A stretch of DNA of 64,000 nt, taken from positions 47,763 through 111,762 of the forward strand of contig JAIVFU010000015.1 in the NCBI GenBank assembly GCA_020829485.1. Direction: 5' to 3'. Of this stretch, positions 34,722 through 43,286 are shown in pieces. The DNA comes from Nostoc sp. CHAB 5834 (lineage in GTDB: Bacteria > Cyanobacteriota > Cyanobacteriia > Cyanobacteriales > Nostocaceae). Under the pieces are notes generated by a model. It was not told the origin of the DNA. It made no database searches and saw nothing but the letters and a program-made list of their open reading frames with translations. Positions within the stretch are counted from its first letter, which is position 1. Each line of letters opens with the position of its first letter. The translations under genes were made by a program, and so were the position numbers.

Positions 34722-35049
34722 TATAGCGGTTCTCAATTGTATGGATACAGACCACTCGTAGGGGCACAGCATTGCTCATGCGTGTCAACTTCAGCTAAAA
34801 GTAGCAAAACTTTCAGCTGCCTCACCCGCCTCGAACTAAAGTTCAAGGCTAATAGCTAAAGTCTACTGAAGTAGACTAAAGATTTTTAGGAATATTTAGT
34901 CTACTTCAGTAGACTTTAGCTATTAGCCAGAGAATTCATTCTCTGGCGGGTGAGGAGGCCCACAGCGAAGCTATTTCAAGGCTTTTGTTGACACCTATGA
35001 GCAACGCTGTGCCCAAAGCATGTTTTGAATCCAAACGAGAACTGCTATA
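34722..35049. mobile_element. 328-bp nested inverted-repeat element (TATAGCxGTTCTC ends)
   Basis: Ends TATAGCGGTTCTC and (complement) TATAGCAGTTCTC. Inside are further nested inverted pairs: GGGGCACAGCATTGCTCAT with its near-complement near 35010, CTCACCCGCC (34822) with GGCGGGTGAG (34945), and a long perfect arm GCTAATAGCTAAAGTCTACT (from 34849) mirrored before 34928. The whole sequence can fold into one long hairpin. No open frame. Confidence 0.75.
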
Positions 35050-35279
35050 AAGAAAATTTATAAGTAAGTCAGCACAATAAAAGCAATTTATGTTAAGAAA
35101 AGTAAACAAGGCTTAAACCCTTTTTCCCTCAGCAAGAACTGCCCCCTACCCACTGCCTTATCCCAACCATAATTATTTATGCCGACCTAGTTAGAATAAG
35201 CAACAAATGTTAATCAAAGGTATTTACTACCTAATGTAAAATAGAATCGCCTTTATTTAGGCAAAATCTAGATAAAAAA

Positions 35280-36254
35280 ATGAATCAGTATTCCGTAACA
35301 AGCAGCAATGTAGTGAAAGAGAAAGCTGGCGAGTTGGGCTTTCACAAAGTTGGAATTGCTGCTGTAGATAGGGTAGATACTACAGAAGCGCAGAGGTTAC
35401 AAGCATGGATTGAACTGGGTTATCACGCCGATATGGAATGGATGGCTAACCCAAAACGTCAGGATATTCGCTTAGTTATGCCAGAAGCGCGATCGCTTGT
35501 GTGTGTGGCGCTAAATTATTACACACCAGATCAACGTCCCGAAGGCGAGGAATACGCCAAAATTTCTCGTTATGGCTGGGGAAGGGATTATCACAAGGTG
35601 ATGCATAAAAAACTCAAGCAGCTAGCTACATGGTTAAAATCACTTGGTGAAGGTGTATTAGCTCGTTATTATGCAGACACTGGCCCGGTGCAAGATAAAG
35701 TGTTAGCTCAACTTGCCGGAATTGGTTGGATTGCCAAAAATGGTAATGTGATTACACCAGAATATGGCTCTTGGGTATTTTTGGGAGAAGTGTTGACTAA
35801 TTTGGAATTAGAGAGCGATCGCCCGCATACAGAACACTGCGGTAGCTGTACTCGTTGTCTTCAGGCTTGTCCTACGGGTGCAATTACTCAGCCTTTTGTC
35901 GTGGATGCTAATCGCTGCATTGCTTATCATACTATTGAAAATCGGGCAGAGGAATTACCTAAGACAGTGACACCTTATTTACAAGGCTGGGTTGCTGGTT
36001 GTGATATTTGCCAAGATGTTTGTCCTTGGAATCAACGTTTTTCCCAAACAACTGATATTGAAGAGTTTCAGCCAAATCCAGCGAATATTGCTCCCCACCT
36101 GCTAGAATTAGCCCAAATCTCAGATCAGGAGTGGGATAAACGATTTCCAGCATCTGCCTTGCGGCGGATTAAGCCAGAAATGTTACGACGCAACGCCCTA
36201 GCTAATCTTGACGCATCCAGGCGAAATAATGACCCCGAAAGTAATTATTTTTGA
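35280..36254 (+). CDS. queG: Epoxyqueuosine reductase
   Basis: 324 residues. QueG reduces epoxyqueuosine to queuosine in tRNA wobble position 34, using cobalamin and two [4Fe-4S] clusters. The cluster ligands are CGSCTRCLQACP (from about residue 187) and CDICQDVCPWNQRF (about 240), and the N-terminal B12-binding part has the family segments YHADMEWM and VCVALNYYTPDQ. The C-terminal HEAT-like tail is short (RRIKPEMLRRNALANL). The HAD phosphatase gene begins inside its last 26 bp, so the two are translationally coupled. Confidence 0.96.
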   Translation: MNQYSVTSSNVVKEKAGELGFHKVGIAAVDRVDTTEAQRLQAWIELGYHADMEWMANPKRQDIRLVMPEARSLVCVALNYYTPDQRPEGEEYAKISRYGWGRDYHKVMHKKLKQLATWLKSLGEGVLARYYADTGPVQDKVLAQLAGIGWIAKNGNVITPEYGSWVFLGEVLTNLELESDRPHTEHCGSCTRCLQACPTGAITQPFVVDANRCIAYHTIENRAEELPKTVTPYLQGWVAGCDICQDVCPWNQRFSQTTDIEEFQPNPANIAPHLLELAQISDQEWDKRFPASALRRIKPEMLRRNALANLDASRRNNDPESNYF

Positions 36255-36867
36255 TTTTGATGGCACTATTGCTGATACAGTAGATGCCCTTGTAAGTATT
36301 GCCAATCGTCTAGCTGTAGACTTTGGTTATAGACACATAAGCCCAGAGCAATTATCCCTCCTTAAAAACTTAACATCTAGGGAAATTATTAAGTACTCAG
36401 GAGTTTCTCTATTTAAGATACCTTTTTTAGTTAAAAAAGTTAAAGGAGAATTAAAAAACAAAATCCCAGAATTAAAGCCAATTCCGGGAATTAAAGAAGC
36501 ATTAACGGAACTTCAGAATGAAGGATATAAACTAGGAATTATCACTTCTAATTCTAAAGAAAATGTGACGCAATTCCTGAGAATCAATGATTTAAATCAT
36601 CTCTTTGATTTTATCTACTCAGGAATTACGATTTTTGGTAAAACAACCATAATCAATAATGTATTAAGGCAAAATCAACTCCAACCTCAAGAAGTTATTT
36701 ATGTTGGAGATGAAACCAGAGATATCGAAGCATCAAAGAAAGCAAATATCCAAGTGATTGCAGTAACTTGGGGCTTTAATTCACCGGAAGTACTAGCCAA
36801 GCAAAATCCAGATTATTTGATTCAGCGGCCTAGCGAACTATTAGAAGTGATGAATGGTGGTAATTAG
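36229..36867 (+). CDS. HAD family phosphatase (HAD-IA)
   Basis: 212 residues from ATG 36229 (a TTG at 36208 would add 7). Motif I FDFDGTIADTV with nucleophile Asp, motif II LGIITSNSKENV, a Lys in FGKTTIINN, and motif IV VGDETRDIEASKKA define a phosphoglycolate-phosphatase-like HAD hydrolase. The start overlaps the 3' end of queG by 26 bp, so the two are co-transcribed. The substrate is unknown. Codon use is more AT-rich than in queG. Confidence 0.9.
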   Translation: MTPKVIIFDFDGTIADTVDALVSIANRLAVDFGYRHISPEQLSLLKNLTSREIIKYSGVSLFKIPFLVKKVKGELKNKIPELKPIPGIKEALTELQNEGYKLGIITSNSKENVTQFLRINDLNHLFDFIYSGITIFGKTTIINNVLRQNQLQPQEVIYVGDETRDIEASKKANIQVIAVTWGFNSPEVLAKQNPDYLIQRPSELLEVMNGGN

Positions 36868-36926
36868 TCATTGGTCATTGGTCATTGGTCATTAGTCATC
36901 TTAACTATTGACGATTCACCAAAACA

Positions 36927-36960
36927 GTAGGGTGGCCATGTATATCAATGCCCACCCTAC
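36927..36960 (+). terminator. Hairpin after the HAD phosphatase gene
   Basis: GTAGGGTGG at 36927-36935 pairs with CCACCCTAC at 36952-36960, between convergent genes. AAAATAACAAAAT follows rather than a T run. It is also a frequent dispersed repeat type, so terminator function is tentative. Confidence 0.45.
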
Positions 36961-36984
36961 AAAATAACAAAATATTAGAAAAAC

Positions 36985-37359
36985 TTAATTTTTCCGTTCA
37001 CCTTTTTCCAAAGCTTGTTTTATTAGATCATCACTGACATTAGTTACACCCTCAGTCTTAGAATTCCCAACTTCCTTTGCTAACTCCATATAATCATCAG
37101 GATTACCAGTTGACTGCGCTTGAGCTTTTGTCTCTACTGGTTTAGAGGTTTGATATTTAGGTGCAGTGGCTGCTTCGGCTGCTGCTGCGCCTTCACCTGT
37201 GCGATCAACTTCACTAACGCTGAATTGTTGTGCAGTTTTATAATCAGCATCAAAATCGACCTTTGGAGCTTTTTCTTCACCACTAGCTATGCTTTCGGCA
37301 GCTAATTGGGCATTATGGGTGGAAGCTTCATTAACATTGGGCTTTACTTCATCAGGCAT
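36985..37359 (-). CDS. Low-complexity, probably disordered hypothetical protein
   Basis: From Met at 37359 the product is 124 residues: MPDEVKPNVNEASTHNAQL, then acidic/alanine-rich AEAATAPKYQTSKPVETKAQ and C-terminal VSDDLIKQALEKGERKN. It has no cysteine or tryptophan and almost no hydrophobic core, so intrinsic disorder is likely. It is divergent from the helical carotenoid protein gene, with about 220 bp between starts, so a shared regulatory region is possible. The longer frame (start 37407) adds 16 residues unlike the rest. No known family. Confidence 0.65.
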   Translation of the reverse strand: MPDEVKPNVNEASTHNAQLAAESIASGEEKAPKVDFDADYKTAQQFSVSEVDRTGEGAAAAEAATAPKYQTSKPVETKAQAQSTGNPDDYMELAKEVGNSKTEGVTNVSDDLIKQALEKGERKN

Positions 37360-37580
37360 AATTAAAATCCTTAGGTTAAATTTGTTATTGCTTACTTGAA
37401 AAAGCATAACAAAGTAATTAGTTATTTCTATGTTCCCTTAGGAGAGACTTTACCTCTATTAAAAGATAGATTAAAGCTGCAATTTGCAATTAATATAACT
37501 CTTTCTCTTGATAGTAGAGGCTGATGCTCAAACTTTGTAACCCTTAGTTTAGCCTGTAAAATTTCTTTCGCAATAAAATT

Positions 37581-38111
37581 ATGACTGCAAGTTACGATAA
37601 AACTATTTCTCAAGCCCAGAGCAATGAATCTCAAAATTTGGTAGATGCTTTTAACAATTTAGATACCGATGCAAAATTAGCCTGGTTCTATTTAGTTTAT
37701 AAAAAAATGGGTGATTCTATCACACCAGCTGTTCCTGCTGCGGCCGAACCTGAGTTAGCACCACTTCTGTTAGGAGACTATTTTGAGTTATCAGATGAGC
37801 AACAACTAGATATTATGCGGGATATAGTTAACCGCAAAGATACAGAATATTCCCGCGCTTATGGGGCGATAAAAGAAAACAATCAACTGTTAGTTTGGTA
37901 TGCTTGGGCAGTAGCTATGGGGGATAAGGTGGTTGACTTACCAGCTAGCTATGAACCAACTAAGGCAATTACTGATCTGGTTTCCCAGATTGAAAAATTA
38001 GATTTTGACAAGCAAATTTCGGTGTTTCGGACAATAGCTGGTGAAGTGGGTTACACCGATGTTAAGCCTATTGAGACGCAAGCAGAAACTGGAAAAACGT
38101 CTAGTTTGTAA
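37581..38111 (+). CDS. Helical carotenoid protein (OCP N-terminal-domain homologue)
   Basis: 176 residues aligning along the OCP N-terminal domain: FNNLDTDAKLAWFYLVYKKM, ITPAVPAAAEPELAP, DIMRDIVNRKDTEYSRAYGA, LLVWYAWAVAMGDKVVDLP and DKQISVFRTIAGEVGYT. Tyr40 and Trp106 correspond to OCP Tyr44 and Trp110 that line the carotenoid tunnel. There is no C-terminal NTF2 domain, as in HCPs. HCP paralogues either quench phycobilisome energy or singlet oxygen; the subtype cannot be told by eye. The CTDH gene lies 3 kb upstream on the opposite strand. Confidence 0.92.
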   Translation: MTASYDKTISQAQSNESQNLVDAFNNLDTDAKLAWFYLVYKKMGDSITPAVPAAAEPELAPLLLGDYFELSDEQQLDIMRDIVNRKDTEYSRAYGAIKENNQLLVWYAWAVAMGDKVVDLPASYEPTKAITDLVSQIEKLDFDKQISVFRTIAGEVGYTDVKPIETQAETGKTSSL

Positions 38112-38124
38112 TCGGAACTGGCGA

Positions 38125-38245
38125 CTAGTAGTCCGCCAAGTCAACAATGCTTGGTTTGTAGTGAGCGCTTTAGCGCTCAAATCAAGGACTAAAGTCCTTA
38201 CTACGAACTTATTCACCCATCAAAGTTGCTCTGGTGGACTACTAG
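38125..38245. mobile_element. MITE-like element CTAGTAGTCCxCCA with shared core
   Basis: 121 bp with ends CTAGTAGTCCGCCA and (complement) CTAGTAGTCCACCA, enclosing the core GTTTGTAGTGAGCGC...CCTTACTACGAAC (38154-38208). The core also occurs inside different ends at 24226-24338. It lies 14 bp after the HCP stop codon. Confidence 0.7.
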
Positions 38246-38356
38246 TACCGCAAGGCAAAAGTCAAAAGTCATACATGCTTTAATTTTGGGCTTTCTGGCT
38301 GTTTTGAACAGTTATCAGTTAACGTGACGACAAGTACTTTTCTGACGTTAATTAAG

Positions 38357-39121
38357 TTATGACATAGCAACGCTACTCAAGTCAGATGGTGTGAGATTGG
38401 AGTGTACTACTTGACCATCACGAAACCAAACGATGCGCTGGGTTTGACGAGCAACTTCTGGTTCATGAGTTACCATGACAACGGTAATTCCACTAGCATT
38501 GAGTTCGCTAAAAATATCTAAGACTTCTTGGGTTGTGCGTGAATCAAGTGCGCCTGTAGGTTCATCGGCTAAGAGTACCACAGGACGATTAACGATCGCC
38601 CGCGCGATCGCTACTCGTTGTTGTTGTCCACCAGATAGTTGAGTTGGTTTGTTGTTGAGGCGATTTGCTAAACCTACTCGCGTCAAAGCTTCGATGGCGC
38701 GATCGCTTCTTTCTTTTGGGTTCACACTAGCATACACCATTGGCAACATCACGTTTTCTACGGCTGTTAATTGGGGCAATAGATGGAATTGTTGAAACAC
38801 AAACCCCAGCTTTTTATTACGGATGTGTGCTAATGAGCGATCGTCCATTTGGGCTACATCGAGGTTATCTAAGTAATAATGTCCGTCTGTGGGACGGTCA
38901 AGACAACCGATAATATTCATGGCTGTGGATTTACCAGAACCAGAAGGCCCCATAATTGCACAATATTCGCCCTGTTCTACGATTAGGTTGACATCATTCA
39001 GCGCTCGTACTTCTGTTTCACCACTACCATAAATTTTAAAAATGTTTTCTAGTCGAATGATTGCTGGTTTTGGTACAGCATTTGGAACCAGAGAATCGGT
39101 AATTGTAATAGTGTTTGCCAT
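38357..39121 (-). CDS. MacB-type ABC transporter ATP-binding protein
   Basis: 254 residues with Walker [14 protein letters not shown]-loop [20 protein letters not shown], signature [15 protein letters not shown], Walker [14 protein letters not shown] and the H-loop in MVTHEPE. The FQQFHLL wording is typical of MacB/LolD/DevA ATPases that drive tripartite efflux or export through TolC. The probable partners (adaptor 40441, permease 42069) lie in the opposite orientation 1.3 kb away, so transcription is separate. The substrate is unknown. Confidence 0.9.
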   Translation of the reverse strand: MANTITITDSLVPNAVPKPAIIRLENIFKIYGSGETEVRALNDVNLIVEQGEYCAIMGPSGSGKSTAMNIIGCLDRPTDGHYYLDNLDVAQMDDRSLAHIRNKKLGFVFQQFHLLPQLTAVENVMLPMVYASVNPKERSDRAIEALTRVGLANRLNNKPTQLSGGQQQRVAIARAIVNRPVVLLADEPTGALDSRTTQEVLDIFSELNASGITVVMVTHEPEVARQTQRIVWFRDGQVVHSNLTPSDLSSVAMS

Positions 39122-39260
39122 AAAAAGATAGGTAATCTGGGACTGGGAAGAGACTAATTTATACTATTCTGGATTTTAGATTTTGGATTGTAAACGCCAG
39201 TGCGGCTGATAGAGAAAGAATTGCTGGTAATTGCTTTGAGCGCTCCGTCTGTTGTAATCA

Positions 39261-39455
39261 TTGCTCAAATTGGTATTATCCAATTATTACTATAGTAACC
39301 ACCGTCACAAGAAAAATTGTCGGGTTGCCGTTGCGATCGCCCTGCTTTTGGTAACAAACTTTGTGATGTCAGCACTGAGCATATCGCCTAAATCTGCGAT
39401 CGCAACCACAGAGGTTTTTGCTTGGGAAATCACTAGCTGCAAATTCCTAACGTAG
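39261..39455 (+). CDS. Possible small exported peptide or gene remnant
   Basis: A 64-residue frame from TTG. It has a signal-like stretch RVAVAIALLLVTNFVMSALS followed by SPKSAIATTE and then only 18 residues. It may be the 5' remnant of an exported protein gene or spurious; two GCGATCGC-type sites fall inside. Low confidence. Confidence 0.25.
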   Translation: MLKLVLSNYYYSNHRHKKNCRVAVAIALLLVTNFVMSALSISPKSAIATTEVFAWEITSCKFLT

Positions 39456-39562
39456 AATGCGAAGAAGTACCTGACAACTTTTGGATGCTACTTTGGAAAT
39501 AATCAGAGAAGAAACTATTTTAGTCTTCTGTAACATTTGGGTTCTAGTTTAAAGACGGAACA

Positions 39563-40060
39563 ATGACACAAGCCAACTTATCCCAAACTCTAGCCGTCAA
39601 TATTCCACCCACACTTACGCTCACAGTTACCCATGAGCAGTTTGTTCAGTTAGCACTGGCTAACCGAGATTTACAATTAGAACGAACTGCTACGGGAGAG
39701 TTGATTGTTATACCACCAACCGGCAGCGATACAGGGAAGCGAAACTTTGACATTGCCGGACAACTTTGGTTATGGAACCGTCAAACAAAATTAGGTGTAG
39801 CTTTTGACTCATCTACTGGTTTTTATCTACCTAATGGGAGCGATCGCTCTCCTGATGCTGCTTGGATACGTCAAGAAAGATGGGATGCTCTGACTCTAGA
39901 ACAGCAAGAAATTTTTGCTCCAATTTGCCCTGATTTCGTGCTGGAACTACGTTCTAAAAATGACTCCATAGAAAAGTTACGGTTAAGACATCTAACAATG
40001 TGGCTAAAGTCACCCATTCAGGTGAAGGCATACAGGCATGTAACACCTATTATGAAGTAA
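39563..40060 (+). pseudogene. Uma2 family endonuclease, C-terminally truncated
   Basis: 165 residues. The first about 138 match a normal Uma2 protein and closely resemble the one at 24829 (TATGELIVIPPTGSDTGKRN, RSPDAAWIRQERWDALT, CPDFVLELRSKNDSIEKL). The sequence then switches to LRHLTMWLKSPIQVKAYR and stops, losing the Lys-bearing helix and the GWLIDxxxxxVEIY strand. The breakpoint is near 39980. Probably inactive. Confidence 0.75.
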
Positions 40061-40302
40061 GATTAAGCAACTATGAAGCTAACTATGCGTCTAGTTGTTA
40101 GTTTATTAATAAAGATTTAATCCAAAAAGTTTAACAACTCCGCATTTCTGCACCTACCCTTTAATATTTATGTCCGCTCAATTAACCATAGTTAAGAGGA
40201 AGCCCCAACCACTCCCCACAAGCGCGGAGGGGAACAAAAGCGCAGCTGTTTGCTCTCAAGGGGTGGTTTTACTATGGGCAATTCGATGGGCATCATCATA
40301 TA

Positions 40303-40398
40303 AGGGACTTCCAACAAATAAATTACCCAATCTTGTGGGGTGGGCATCTTGCCCGCCCTACAAGAAGTAGTTGAGTATTTTTTTATTTGAAAGTCCCT
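40303..40398. repeat. Small inverted-repeat element AGGGACTT...AAGTCCCT
   Basis: About 96 bp with imperfect inverted ends AGGGACTTCCAACAAATAAA and (complement) AGGGACTTTCAAATAAAAAA. It contains TGGGGTGGGCATCTTGCCCGCCC, a common dispersed hairpin. It lies in the gap upstream of the adaptor gene. Confidence 0.55.
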
Positions 40399-40440
40399 AA
40401 GTGGCTACTCCCATAAAGCAAGATTTATAGGCTTCTAGAT

Positions 40441-41904
40441 ATGGCTACGAACATAGAAATTCCTGTTATTGGCAAAGTTAAATATCCATTACGCTGGCTG
40501 ATGGGGCTGATAGCAGGGGGTGTCTTGGTTGCTGGTACCACAACCTACACTCTGATAAACCAAGGGACAAAAGAAGACATTGCTCAATTGACTGTGCCAG
40601 TAGCAGCGAAAAACGTCACCTTGCGGATTACAGCTAGTGGCAAAGTCGTGCCAGTTCAGAGCGTAAATATTAGTCCGAAGAACCCCGGAGTCCTGTCGCA
40701 ATTATATGTGGAACAAGGCGATCGCATTCAACAAGGGCAAATTCTCGCCCGTATGGATAGCGCAGGTATTGAGGCTCAAAGAAGCCAGTACCGTGCTAAC
40801 TTAGCTCAAAGTCAAGCACAATTAGCCGAAGCCGTTGCCGGTAGTCGTCCTCAAGAAATTGCTCAAGCAAGAGCGCGATTAGCACAAGCCCAAGCCCAGC
40901 TAACCCAAGCTAAGGCTGGTAATCGTCCCCAAGAGATTGCTCAAGCCCAATCCCAAGTGGATGCGGCTCAAGCGAAGGTGAATTACACCAGTGGACAGGT
41001 AAAGCGTTATCAATACCTATACGAACAGGGAGCAGAGAAAAGACAATTACTCGATCAAGGCATCAGCGAAGACAAAAGTGCTAGAGCCAGTTTAGAAGAA
41101 ACTAAAAAACGATTGTCGTTACTCCAAATTGGTACTCGGACTGAAGAAATCGCCCAACGTCAAGCAGCAGTTAATGAAGCACGGGCAGCATTGGTACTGT
41201 TAGAAGATGGCACTCGTTCTGAAGAAATTGTCCAGCGTCAAGCAGCTGTTGCAGGTGCTGAGGCTCAATTGAAGGGTGTGCAAGTGCAGTTAGATGAGAC
41301 TATTATTCGCGCTCCTCTTTCGGGAATTGTTACCCAAAAGTATGCTAACGTGGGTGCTTTTGTAACACCCACAACCTCTGCTTCTACTAGTGCGTCGGCA
41401 ACTTCCAGTTCAATTGTCGCTGTAGCACGCGGGTTAGAAATATTAGCTCAAGTTCCCGAAGCTGATCTTGGCAGAATTAAACCGGGACAGCAGGTGGAAA
41501 TTGTCGCTGATGCTTATCCCGATCAAGTTTTTAAAGGTAATGTGCGCCTAATTGCTCCCGAAGCTGTAGTGGAACAAGGTGTGACATCCTTCCAGGTGCG
41601 GGTTGCTCTGAATAGTGGTACAGATAAACTGCGTTCTGGCTTAAATGTAGATTTGACTTTTTTAGGCGATCGCGTCAATGATGCTTTAGTTTTGCCAACG
41701 GTGTCAATCGTCACCGAAAAGGGTCAAACTGGCGTACTTGTACCAGATGCAAACAATAAACCCCAGTTCCGCGAAGTTACAGTTGGGGCACAAATCCAAA
41801 ACGAAACTCAGATATTAGGTGGAGTTAAAGAAGGCGATCGCGTTTTTGTTAATCCACCCAAAGACTACAAAATTGAGAAGGCGAAAGAACAACAAAATAA
41901 ATAA
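40441..41904 (+). CDS. HlyD/MacA-type periplasmic adaptor protein
   Basis: 487 residues. An N-terminal membrane anchor (LRWLMGLIAGGVLVAGTTTY) is followed by the first lipoyl half (VTLRITASGKVVPVQSVNIS), a long Ala/Gln-rich coiled-coil hairpin with internal repeats (SRPQEIAQARARLAQAQAQL, NRPQEIAQAQSQ, TRTEEIAQRQAAV, TRSEEIVQRQAAV), then ETIIRAPLSGIVTQKYANVG and the barrel domain. It bridges an inner-membrane ABC permease to a TolC-type channel. The permease gene follows 164 bp downstream past a repeat. DevB is the heterocyst glycolipid paralogue; whether this is DevB or a relative cannot be decided here. Confidence 0.92.
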   Translation: MATNIEIPVIGKVKYPLRWLMGLIAGGVLVAGTTTYTLINQGTKEDIAQLTVPVAAKNVTLRITASGKVVPVQSVNISPKNPGVLSQLYVEQGDRIQQGQILARMDSAGIEAQRSQYRANLAQSQAQLAEAVAGSRPQEIAQARARLAQAQAQLTQAKAGNRPQEIAQAQSQVDAAQAKVNYTSGQVKRYQYLYEQGAEKRQLLDQGISEDKSARASLEETKKRLSLLQIGTRTEEIAQRQAAVNEARAALVLLEDGTRSEEIVQRQAAVAGAEAQLKGVQVQLDETIIRAPLSGIVTQKYANVGAFVTPTTSASTSASATSSSIVAVARGLEILAQVPEADLGRIKPGQQVEIVADAYPDQVFKGNVRLIAPEAVVEQGVTSFQVRVALNSGTDKLRSGLNVDLTFLGDRVNDALVLPTVSIVTEKGQTGVLVPDANNKPQFREVTVGAQIQNETQILGGVKEGDRVFVNPPKDYKIEKAKEQQNK

Positions 41905-41924
41905 TCCCAAATTGGAATAAGCAA

Positions 41925-41980
41925 GTTCGTAGTAAGGACTTTAGTCCTTATTTTTCAGCACTAAAGTGCTGACTACAAAC
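41925..41980. repeat. Copy of the GTTCGTAGTAAGGACTTTAGTCC palindromic core
   Basis: GTTCGTAGTAAGGACTTTAG and the mirrored AGCACTAAAGTGCTGACTAC-AAAC. It lies between the adaptor and permease genes and could attenuate transcription between them. Confidence 0.6.
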
Positions 41981-42068
41981 CCTCATAACTCGGTTAGACA
42001 TTGTAGTAGTGATTGTTTGAAATTGCATTGAACAGCCTTTTAATAAAAACTTTTAATCCAAAATTGGC

Positions 42069-43286
42069 ATGAATTTTTTAGAAAGCATTCAAATGGCGGG
42101 GAAAACGCTGCTGTCAAATAAACTGCGTAGCGCCCTCACGATGTTAGGTATAGTTATTGGTAACGCCTCAGTGATTGCCATGATTGGTATTGGCGAAGGT
42201 GGGCAAAGGTACGTTAATAAACAGTTGGAGTCATTAGGGCCAAATGTGCTATTTGTACTGCCAGGTAATCGAGAAACTCAGCGTATCTCCTTTGAAGTAC
42301 CAAAAAATCTGGTGTTACAAGATGCGGAAGCGATCGCTTCTCAAGTACCAACAGTAGTAGGAGTTGCGCCGGAGTTAAACAGAAGACAAGTAGTTGTATA
42401 TCGCAACAGAAACACCGATGTCAACATCATTGGCACAACTCCTAGCTTTCTATCAGTGCGGGATTTTGAAACTGATAAAGGCAGGTTTTTCTCTGAGGTA
42501 GACATCAAGGGAAGTAACCAAGTCGTTGTGTTAGGTGGAGATTTGGCAGAAAAACTATTTGGTAATAGTAACCCCATCGGTCAACAATTGCGAGTTGGAA
42601 ATACTAGCTTTCAAGTCATTGGGACGTTAATCGCTAAAGGTTCCAGCGTGGGAGCAGATTATGATGATGCTGCTTTAATACCAATCACGACTTCAGCAAA
42701 CCGACTTGTGGGAAAAAATTCTCCTTATGGTATTGCTTTAGATTATCTCGTTGCTGCCGCTCGTGATTCAGAGAGTGTGGATGCAGCAGAGTTTCAAATT
42801 ACTAATTTGCTGCGTTTACGGCACAAAATTAATGGTGAAGATGACTTTACTATCCGTTCTCAAAAGGATGCTTTGCAAACTGTCGGTCAAATTACAGGTG
42901 CATTGACAATTATGCTAGCAGCGATCGCGGGGATATCGTTGTTTGTCGGCGGCATTGGGATCATGAATATTATGCTTGTCTCCGTCACCGAACGCACTCA
43001 AGAAATCGGATTGAGAAAAGCGATCGGCGCAACTGAGCAAGATATTTTGCTACAGTTCATCATTGAGGCTGTGATAGTTTCCGCAGCTGGCGGTTTAGTT
43101 GGGACTGCGGTTGGTGTCAGTGGCATTCTATTAGTGGGAGCCTTGACTCCCTTAGAAGCGGCGCTTTCTCCAACAGCGATTACTATGGCAGTTGGTGTCT
43201 CTGGTGGTATTGGTTTATTCTTTGGTGTTGTTCCCGCACGTCGGGCTGCTAAACTCGACCCAATTGTGGCCTTGAGAAGTGCTTAG
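42069..43286 (+). CDS. MacB/FtsX-type ABC transporter permease
   Basis: 405 residues. One N-terminal transmembrane helix (MLGIVIGNASVIAMIGIG) precedes a large periplasmic MacB-PCD domain (about 50-270), then three helices (ALTIMLAAIAGISLFVGGIG, FIIEAVIVSAAGGLVGTAVG, TMAVGVSGGIGLFFGVVPAR) end with the family tail AAKLDPIVALRSA. With the adaptor upstream and the MacB-type ATPase at 38357 it should form a tripartite exporter. The last 72 bp overlap the convergent receiver gene. Confidence 0.93.
   Translation: MNFLESIQMAGKTLLSNKLRSALTMLGIVIGNASVIAMIGIGEGGQRYVNKQLESLGPNVLFVLPGNRETQRISFEVPKNLVLQDAEAIASQVPTVVGVAPELNRRQVVVYRNRNTDVNIIGTTPSFLSVRDFETDKGRFFSEVDIKGSNQVVVLGGDLAEKLFGNSNPIGQQLRVGNTSFQVIGTLIAKGSSVGADYDDAALIPITTSANRLVGKNSPYGIALDYLVAAARDSESVDAAEFQITNLLRLRHKINGEDDFTIRSQKDALQTVGQITGALTIMLAAIAGISLFVGGIGIMNIMLVSVTERTQEIGLRKAIGATEQDILLQFIIEAVIVSAAGGLVGTAVGVSGILLVGALTPLEAALSPTAITMAVGVSGGIGLFFGVVPARRAAKLDPIVALRSA

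Noticed and set aside
40170..40370. 66-residue open frame upstream of the adaptor gene
   Set aside because: Its second half is coded by a dispersed hairpin and inverted-repeat element; no conserved pattern.
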